Assembly: GCA_037892935.1 (NCBI GenBank)
Contig: JAYXKI010000007.1
Location: 1,054,001-1,118,000, forward strand
From: Phlebopus portentosus
Taxonomy: Eukaryota > Basidiomycota > Agaricomycetes > Boletales > Boletinellaceae
Direction: 5' to 3'
DNA: 64,000 nt
Every line of letters begins with the position of its first letter. The stretch's first letter is position 1. A program made the position numbers and the translations under genes. Below the pieces are notes generated by a model. That model had not been told where the DNA came from. It did no database searches and worked only from the letters and a program-made list of their open reading frames with translations. This document shows, piece by piece, positions 55,937 through 64,000 of the stretch.

Positions 55937-57347
55937 GATCTTGTTCATCTGTGATCAAGTATACCAGAGAAGCTCTTCCGAGAAGCAGTTTGCGCAATAT
56001 GTTTGCTTCTTGAGGTTGTTGTGGAATCGCAAAACGGTGCGTCATGTTGTAATTTGCATGCGACTACTCCCTGGAGACTGACACTTATCACGCTGACGTA
56101 GGTGAACCGACTGTTTATAAAAACTACATTGTATATATTATTGTTTGCGATGATACATACACGAAAAGCAAGCCGTCCCTCGAACCAACTTCGTTGAAGA
56201 GAAGATCTTTATTCTGTTTCATTTCTATTACCGTAAATGACATAGCTGCCACTGCACAAGCATTTGGGCTTGCTCAGCCAAAAGCGGAATCGACTGCGTC
56301 ATCTCAATTCATCTTAAATCAAGTTTCAAAGATCAACACTGCATCCGTCGCGCGTTTGTTGGCAAGGTTCATCCAGGGTCTGCCTCTACTTTGAAACGTC
56401 GTGAAACATGGGCGTCCATAGCCTCGTTAACCCCCGACGTCGGTGATAGTAGTCTTCCTACATAATATTCTATCTCTGACCGCATCTCTGATGAGGGTGG
56501 GAGCGTGTGTGCCTATTGGTGATACTGATGAACAGATGGACCAGGAAAAGATTTAGAATGACTGGGACGAATCCTGTGTATCATGATGCCATCCCTAAGG
56601 TCAAGATTCATCAAGCACTGTCAAGTTAAATCTTGACCGCTGATACTGAGGACCCGTCATTAATAGTAATGGCGCGAGGGACGCAACAGATGCACAGCAT
56701 CGATATTAATGGGTTGTCCGGATTGAATATATTCCGCGTAAAATGAGCTTGACCCACATTCACGCGCTGCGTGTGTTGATGAAATAATTGACTGAACAAC
56801 GTCATTGCCGAATACAAAACGAAAATCCTGTGTGTGCCTTGAGATTATTAATGGATCGACGTAAATGCCGACTCCCTTACATAATCGATGACAGGGAAGA
56901 GACCTTCCGTTTTGGTGGTGGCGTGCCACGGCGTGGTGTCCACGGTCAAGACCTTAGGCTTAGGAGGGGCACTACACCCAAGGGCCCAGCGAGTGCTCTT
57001 TCTTTTGCCTCTCCCTTCCCTCTCAACGGCCACTTCGCAACTTTCCTTTCACAATCGTCGGGGTGCCACGCGAATTACCAAGGCGAGAATTCGGCGGTGT
57101 CCCGCGTGCCGCTGTCTTCAATCTGCACCCGTTCTACTACGACCCTCGATTCGGTTGGAGCTGAGCTCATTTTGAGACCCTACTGCGGAACGCTCTAATT
57201 TTAGAGAACGTGTTGGTGACGCAGAGCATTAGAGCATTAGTCTCAGTCCCAAACCCTCGGCCTGCCTGGGTAGTAGCCACTTTGTAATAATTTCCTTTTG
57301 TTTTGTTCTCGTTTTTGTTTTTGTGCTGGTTTTCTTTTTTGTTGGTT
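55937..57347. other. Intergenic region
   Basis: About 1.4 kb with no supportable gene. Short frames at 56194-56394 and 56788-57198 lack any domain. The last 60 bases are T-rich, consistent with the start region of the PH-domain gene. Confidence 0.4.
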
Positions 57348-60300
57348 ATGAACGACCACGACCTGGTTCATATCCGGGACCAGGGTTACAATCATTCTGA
57401 GGTTGGTTTTGAACGCCATCGTCCACGCCAGCAGCAGCACTACCATCATCTCAACAATCATCATCAACATTCACAGCAAAGCCAGCAACAACAACCGCGC
57501 ACTTCTCGTCGTCAACGCTCGACGTCAACTGGTAGATCAAGACAGCCTGTATTCCAGGTGTGTACTCCTATTTGTGTATTTGAATTCCTGTTTCCCTGTC
57601 ATCTTGAACGGGAGACCGTTCAAGATGACGGGGTTTATTCCGTCCGATTTGTTCCATTCTGTCCAACTTTATCTTTGCGAACATATGCGTGTTTTGAATA
57701 GATCGTATCTAACTAACGTGCATTGACTAACAGGTCCGTGCGAGCAACTTTGTCAAGAAGCTTGGGGTCCTCACGAGTAAGTTCGGTGCGGGCGCACGTA
57801 TCAAGCAGGCCGCCGACAATACTTCGGAGGACGCCGATCCTGACGCTGCGCTTGCAGTGGAGCATTATCCTTTCCGCAAGGCAAGGTCGATGGACGTCCT
57901 GCGTTCTAAACCGTACATGTCCTCCCCAATGCTCGCTGTCACTGGCTTCGACCCGCAGAGCCTCGCGCGTAAGTCTGCAGACGGGTCACACGAAAGTGGG
58001 AGCGCGAACGGAAGTGACGCAGGAGAGTTGAAGTCTGTGCACTCAAGAAATCTATCAGATTCAAATTCAAGCTCGATCGCGCAGGGTCTCGCAGTTGCCG
58101 CGATGGTTGCAGAAGCAACGAGCCTTCGACCTGCCTCTCCTTCTGCTTCTGCTTCCGCCGCCTTCATCCAGAAGTTCGGAGAAGCGTCGGACTCCGAATG
58201 GCATCGCAAGTTTGTCAAATGGAGCTGATAATATTCCGACTAAAACAAATAACATGAATTACACTGGAGCTCAAAATACAGATGGATTGCAATCCCTAAC
58301 TCCGCCTCCTCCTGTGCCCGAGAAACGACCTGGTCATCCGCGTCTTTCGACGCTCCCGCCGCTGACCTTGCATGTCAAGGGCATGTCGCAGGATTCGCGG
58401 CCTCAAAGATTCTCACCCTCAGTCATCGTCCGTCCGCCCCCGTTTCCGATCCTCGAGCTCCCCGCATTACCAACGCCTATCGCTGAAACGTCCGGCTCCT
58501 CAGGCAGCCAGTCACAGTCGCGCTCGCGGCGAGGGACGGCACGTCTAAATTCCATGCCTATGCTGCCCAGAGAGGGTTCCGACGCACGTGAGAATGATCC
58601 TGATCACGAGAACTGCGCATTAGATGAGGATGAGGAAGGGGATGACGAAGATAACGAGGATGACGGAGCAGCAACTGGAGAGAATGATGCTGCGGGCAGT
58701 GAAGAAGACGAAGACGAGAACGAGGCCGGCGTTAACGGACAAAGCATCACATACTCATCATCATCTACTGCTACGCCATCTCCTACCGCAAGTTTCTTTT
58801 CAAGAACGCGAGCCTTATCGCCGCGACTACAGCTACCTACACTCAACACGCCCAGTCTGTCGTCGTTATTAGGGAATTTCACGACCACCGGCGGAAGCTC
58901 GCAATCTCAAGCCGCTGGATCGGGCACAGGCGGTTTGTCAGCGAGCGCGAGTCATGTCGGTGCTCACGTGGGATCGACGACACAGGTCTCGGCCGCCGCC
59001 GAGCCAATCAAAGTTTCACGGGACGATGAGACTACGCCGAAAGCGGTCCGCGCTAACCACATTTGGGGCGGATTGGGTAATGGAAGCGCGCGTTTTGATT
59101 ATTTTTCGACTTCTGGCGCACTTAGCAGGGCTGCTGCTGCAGGTGCTAGTGCTAGTGCTAGTAGCGGAAGTGGTACCGATAGGGAGATCGATAAAACATT
59201 TCACGTCAGTTCGGATAGATGATACTCGTTCGTCTTCTTCCTCTTTCATCGCTTCGACCGCCCCCTCGCCGCTGCAAATGCAAACCCCTACCGCACGCGA
59301 CCATCCTGCGTCTCAGACACCGATGATTTATGTGGCGCCGCCGCCTTGGTCTCCTTCCGAAACATCATCAAGCGTATTTGGTTCCGAAACAAGTCGAGCC
59401 TTCAAAGACGCCAGTTTCTCCCATACAAAGGGCGCTGTTGCTGCAGGCTCGGATGTGCCACATCTAGCATCCATACCTATTCGTGGTGTGGCGGATGGGC
59501 AACAAACACTAAAGCGTCCTAGCATCTACCATCATGCATCGAAGAGCATGATTGAGTTATTCTCGACAGCAGCTTCTCAGACAGCAGCGAGAACCGCGGA
59601 GCCCGACGAAGATGCGGACACGTTCGGACGTGGTGCGTCGGACGATCATGATGTGAAGAAGGGCAAGGGCAAACTACTTTCCGAGGAAGGAGTGGAGTCG
59701 AAGATTTTGCATTCATTAAAAGCGAAAGATGTGACGGAGGCTTCTGGTCCTGTTCCTAACACTAACGACACTCTGCTTCAACCTACGAGAGATAGACAAT
59801 TAAAGGTGGGCCAGTGGAAGAAGGGCTTACCTCCTACACCGACGACTGCCATTGCTGTATCTGGAGACGCAGCAGCTGCTTCACCCACAGCAGCAACTTT
59901 ACGCCGTCAGCGGTCGATGCCTACGTTCAGCACGTCAGGCCCACCACCTCCTTATCCGTCATTCCTACTGCCAGAGCACCTGCGACGCTTCGCGCCGCTT
60001 CCACGAGACGACGAAGGAAAAGAAGAGCTCCCACCCTACAGCAACGATATTCGGCTCGCTGCGATCATGCCGCGGAAGATGGAGTTCAGCGCCCCCGGTG
60101 TGCCCGCGCGTGATCGGAAATGGCGGAGGGTGCATTGCGTACTGGAGGGGACGGCATTCCGCGTGTATGACGCTCCGCCACGCGTGACTGGCGTGAGCGT
60201 GTTGGGTGGGTGGTGGGAGAGGAAGGTCGGTGTGGGCGATGTGAGCTCAGGACTGAATGCGAGTGCCGGTGCGACTGCTGGACCTGGTGCGACGACGAAT

Positions 60301-61521
60301 ATTGTTATTGGAAGGAAGGAGCCGAAGCGGCGGATGAAGTGGGAGGAGGAGCTGCAGGCTGAAGAGGAGGATGCGCGTAGAGCGTCGGCCGAATCTGGGA
60401 CTGAGGAAGGTCAACCACGGGCGTCAGTCTCGTCCTCGAGATCGACAGTCGAGCTGAACGGCAGCGCAGAGCGCGGCGAACGGGAACGGGAGCGGCCGCA
60501 GGCGCACAAGTCAAAATTACATCTGGCCGCGAACCTTCTACACCCGAGCCGATCGCGGCTCTCGCTCGCGCATGGATCGTCCTCGTCTCCCGCTTCCCCA
60601 CGGTCGTCTTTCCAGAGCCCACGCAACTCCGCGGAGGGCTCTTCCCCGCCTTCCGCGCGGCCGTCCGTGGATCTATCGACCGCCCCCGCTTCGCCTATCA
60701 TCCCAGTCCACGGCGTTGTCGTCTAATGTTGCTAGCTCGACGTCTGCATTGTCCAGCTCGCTATCGACGCATTCGTCGAACTCGGATGCATCATGCACTC
60801 AGACACGTCGACGAAGGCACCTGCGTTCTGACTCCGCCCAGTCTTCCAACAACTCCCATTCGCGGAGTAATTCTCGCGCTCAATCACCATTGAATCCTGA
60901 TAATAATACTCGGTCACAAGCGCAGTCGCAAAATTCTTCTCATTCCTACTCTCACTCGGCTACATCGCATCTGTACCACGAGCCGAACAGGCGCGAAGTA
61001 CCAGAACCTGACGAGAGAGATCTACTGCGCGTGTATTCACTCCAGCGTGCGGAAAGCGGGCTGGCGAGCGACTACACGAAGCGCAAGAACGTGGTTCGTG
61101 TGAGGATGGAGGGCGAGCAGTTCCTGTTACAATGCAAAGACGTTGCAAGCGTCGTTGAGTGGATTGAGGTTCGTAACGACTTTCTTTCTATATTTTATCG
61201 CTTGTATGACATGCTAACGTTGTTTTTTCTTCGTTTGGTGTATGGATGAATGTGTGAATAGGCTTTGCAAGCTGCAACGAATATCGCGCTTGATCTGGAC
61301 GAACGTCCGATGCCGAAGGGACCTATCTTCCCTCGGTTAGTTCTTCTTTCATTTATAACAACTTCAGAAGCTGACTGCGCAATGTAAATAGACGGAGGAG
61401 GAGGAGGCGCGTGCAACCGATGGAGACTGGGGCGCAGACACAGTCAACTAGTGCTGCAGACTCTGGGGGTAATGCGAACGCCGGTACTGTTGGTGCGGCC
61501 GAGTCGAGCGCGGCGTCATGA
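57348..61521 (+). CDS. PH-domain protein with long disordered N-terminal region (frame changes unresolved)
   Basis: Exon 1 57348-57557 (His/Gln-rich start, [16 protein letters not shown]) joins 57734 onward ([34 protein letters not shown]). A Ser/Pro-rich region follows whose reading frame shifts near 58.2 kb, 59.2 kb and 60.7 kb. The second can be explained by an intron (59204-59309, gtcagt...cag), the third perhaps by one ending at about 60800; the first remains open. The conserved part is a split PH domain: [41 protein letters not shown], a low-complexity insertion, then [70 protein letters not shown]. Last exons end at 61168, 61262-61335 and 61392-61521. PH domains bind phosphoinositides or protein partners at membranes; a cortical role is inference. 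Confidence 0.75.
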
Positions 61522-63004
61522 CCTTCGTCACCATTTTCACTAATCTTCCTTTGCCTCTTGTCTGCTCTGTGCACGTGCTATCAGTCTCTCTTCATGTTTT
61601 CCTTCACGCTTGCTCTCTCGTCGCTGTCCTCCTGTTTCTACGTGTGATAATATGCATCCGTACGCGCGCGCGTTCATGCCCATGCCTATGCACTCTCGCT
61701 ATTCCTATACCTCTCACAGCCCCATTATCCTCCGCCTCTTGTTTCGCTGTTCATCGCGGCAAGCCCTCGGGTCCATCATACACGTCTCATCACGCCTCAT
61801 TCACAACCACGGCCCCATCTTGCATATCAATATCAATGTCGAATGCTCTCTGTACTTCCCATTGCTTTTTCACATACATAATTCTCTTTTCATTTTCATT
61901 TTTTTTTCTGTTGTTTCATTTTGCTTCGTTCGCCGCCCTGTCTTCCTGGTGGTTAGGTTTAATGCCCTAATGCTCACGCCCTCGTCCTGCGCTGTACCCT
62001 TGTGTGTCTACTTGTGTCCGTGTCCTATTTTTTTTCCTACTCACCTCGTCGCTCGTCAATCTACTTACTGTATCACACTAATACTTTTGTAGTATTTGGA
62101 CTCTTGTTTTACGCCATCGGAGTGGTTTTTCGATCCGTTTTTTCCCCCTAGTTCTCTCTCGATTTGATCTCGCGTGGATTTCTAGATTTACTTCCTGATT
62201 GTCAAGTCTGCTTGTATCGTTTACTCAAAAACAATGTCAAACTTTTTGCAGAGGATGTCCGCAATAGCGTTCGCCATTTGTTGCATTGCAAGGAAGAAGA
62301 CAACGATCATCATTTGTTTGACGTTTATCGCAGTGATCAGCCTTGATGCCTTGGAAGGAAATCATTTTCAGCATGTTCCGAAATTACACTGTAATGACAC
62401 TAGTACTAGTGATATCAGCACTATCGCAAGGGGCAAAACCCTATTTCCGAACCTCAAAAATTTGATCCGGAATTGAAATCCAGCCAATCAGAGGTGAGCT
62501 TTCCAATTCTGTTTCCTGTATAAGCGGCTCAGAAACGTAATTCTGCCCCCTGTGCGTATATATATATATATATGTAGTACTTGTCTTTTTTGTAGTAGCT
62601 TTTTTTTTCGTGCTTGACTGCTGAGTGAGAAAAGCTGATCTCTCCCACCGATCCTCGACTGTACATGTTTCTGCTTACTAGGTTACCGGTTCTTTCAAAT
62701 GGAAGTTTCCGCTTCGGAAAGGTATACGCGCAGAAACGGTAAGTGTCATTACATTACATAATTTTTGGAACATCGCAAACTTCTGTACGATATTTTTATG
62801 GAATATAATCGACATAACCTTTTTTTTCTTTCTCTCCACCAGCCGGTGCTTAAAATCAAGGGGAGTCGGCTTATAATAATTTTATACGATTTTGTACAGA
62901 TTTTTGCGATGATCGAACTCGGAAAGAAATAGGACTCAACCTAACTACAAAGATACATTACACGGGAATCAGGATGGGAGTTGTAGAGGATCTGAGGAGA
63001 ACAG
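61522..63004. other. Intergenic region
   Basis: About 1.5 kb of pyrimidine-rich and AT-rich sequence without a supportable gene. It contains a short TA microsatellite at about 62557-62573. Confidence 0.45.
62557..62573. repeat. TA dinucleotide microsatellite
   Basis: An uninterrupted run of about eight TA units is visible, flanked by gtgcg and gtagtac. Confidence 0.8.
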
Positions 63005-64000
63005 TCAGGCGCCTATGTGTGTAAGGTTTACCCATCTCTCGGCCATGATGTCCATAGGTCTGCCATTCTCTACATCATCTCGCCGCTCCCTCAGCTGCAA
63101 TGCAGCGTCGCGAACAGCCGCGGCAGATCTCTTTAAACCTAGATTCCTCCTTTTCTAGGTCACCCATCATATACTTGTAGTATATGCTCCCTGGGAGGAA
63201 AGATTCCATCTCGATCAAGCAACTGCCACACATCGTCCCCACGACGCTTCGAAATCCGCAAAACTGCATCGCTGCCGCCAAGTGGAGGGCCTCATCCAGT
63301 GCGACTTTTGGCGATTGCTCTGCAGTATTGCAGGCTAATAGAAAGGCGAACTCTGCGTTTGGTAGACTAGCGTGGGCGATATCGAGTAGCGTCATTCGTC
63401 CGCCGCGAAGCGCGAAGGAGGACTTGAAGGGGTCGAGTTTCAGGAGACCATGACAAGCAAATGTGCACCCATTGATAACTTGGAAGGGCCTGCAGTACTG
63501 TGTCGCGGGACGCCCGGTCATTAAGCAGATGCTTATCAATCTGCTTGAACTTGCCAATGAACTTCCGTTCTCTGATCGTTGCGGGGAGTTTCGTGTCTCC
63601 AATAAAAAGCAGTCGCTGCCTATTGTTGATGGGCTCAGATCGAGCGATGATAAGTGATTTAAGAATCGGCGTGTATGACGAGATATAATCGTCAAGAAGA
63701 TATCCTGGCCTACCATCCGCACTCTCATAGGAGCACGCAGCATGGAAAGGAAGCGAAGACAGCAACGAAGTCGGGCACCACAAATGCGTGATCCAGAAGC
63801 GCCTGGTCGTTCTCAATCGAGCCCACGCCATGTTTGTAGCGTTGAAGCAGGAGATCATTACACAACTCTGAAGCATTCGCATACCACTCGCCGTCCAATG
63901 GGACGCAGACACAAGACTCTTCATTGTGTGCGAGAATGATGAGTGCATCGCACCGAAAAACGGAGTGGTTCACCACAATGACGGGTCCCTCTGAAGCTGC
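63005..64000 (-). pseudogene. TPR-CHAT copy 4, CHAT-domain part, frame-broken (5' part outside window)
   Basis: On the minus strand the C-terminal half of the same family is recognisable: CVCVPLDGEWYANASEL, WCPTSLLSSLPFHAA, YLLDDYISSYTPILKSLI, LLFIGDTKLP, TFACHGLLKLDPF (His motif), NAEFAFLLACNTAEQ (Cys motif), AAAMQFCGFRSVVGTM and the tail ERWVNLTHIGA ending at 63007-63005. These lie in different frames. One break is a two-base insertion after VVGTM (tgtgtggcag for tgtggcag), others fall near 63130, 63470 and 63750. It is more diverged from copies 1-3 than they are from each other. The TPR region would lie beyond the right edge. Confidence 0.85.

Noticed and set aside
1..64000. tRNA or rRNA genes, and intact transposons
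   Set aside because: No cloverleaf or rRNA sequence, long terminal repeats, transposase or reverse transcriptase motifs were recognised by eye; a covariance-model or repeat search would be needed to exclude them fully.

Overview
The window looks like nuclear DNA of a filamentous basidiomycete, most likely an agaricomycete. Genes are dense and carry many short introns (about 40-100 bases, nearly all GT-AG with two probable GC-AG). The recognisable gene set fits a wood- or litter-decay mushroom: a class II (AA2) peroxidase, a PL14-type polysaccharide lyase, an old-yellow-enzyme oxidoreductase, a family 1 glycosyltransferase and TPR-CHAT proteins. Exons were placed by hand from splice signals, reading frame and family conservation. 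Most models close exactly in frame, which is internal support for them.

Left end (1-11.6 kb): three tandem, same-strand TPR-CHAT genes. Copy 1 is intact but cut by the window edge. Copy 2 is complete except for a one-base frameshift in the CHAT domain. Copy 3 is a pseudogene with five nonsense codons plus indels. A fourth, frame-broken copy lies on the minus strand at the right edge (63.0-64 kb).

12-30 kb: a 77-aa one-helix protein, a 265-aa multipass membrane protein, a PL14 lyase, a two-PAS-domain protein, a lineage-specific Lys-rich protein, an FMN oxidoreductase, a 293-aa protein of unknown function and a 530-aa UDP-glycosyltransferase. The last three are on the minus strand.

30-46 kb: two small single-helix proteins (minus), an SH3-PX-BAR sorting nexin of the SNX9 type, a decaying class II peroxidase with Mn-site residues, PWP2/UTP1 (U3 processome) and an MFS sugar transporter (minus).

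46-63 kb: ATG11 (minus) head-to-head with a 959-aa disordered protein, SDH5/SDHAF2 (succinate dehydrogenase flavinylation), a PH-domain protein, and then a gene-poor stretch up to the fourth CHAT copy.

One caution applies to the whole window. Several conserved genes, including PWP2 and SDH5, are broken by a single missing base in or beside a homopolymer run. That suggests indel errors in the assembly, so frameshifts alone should not be read as pseudogenisation here. The nonsense codons in CHAT copy 3 and the multiple lesions in the peroxidase are harder to explain that way.
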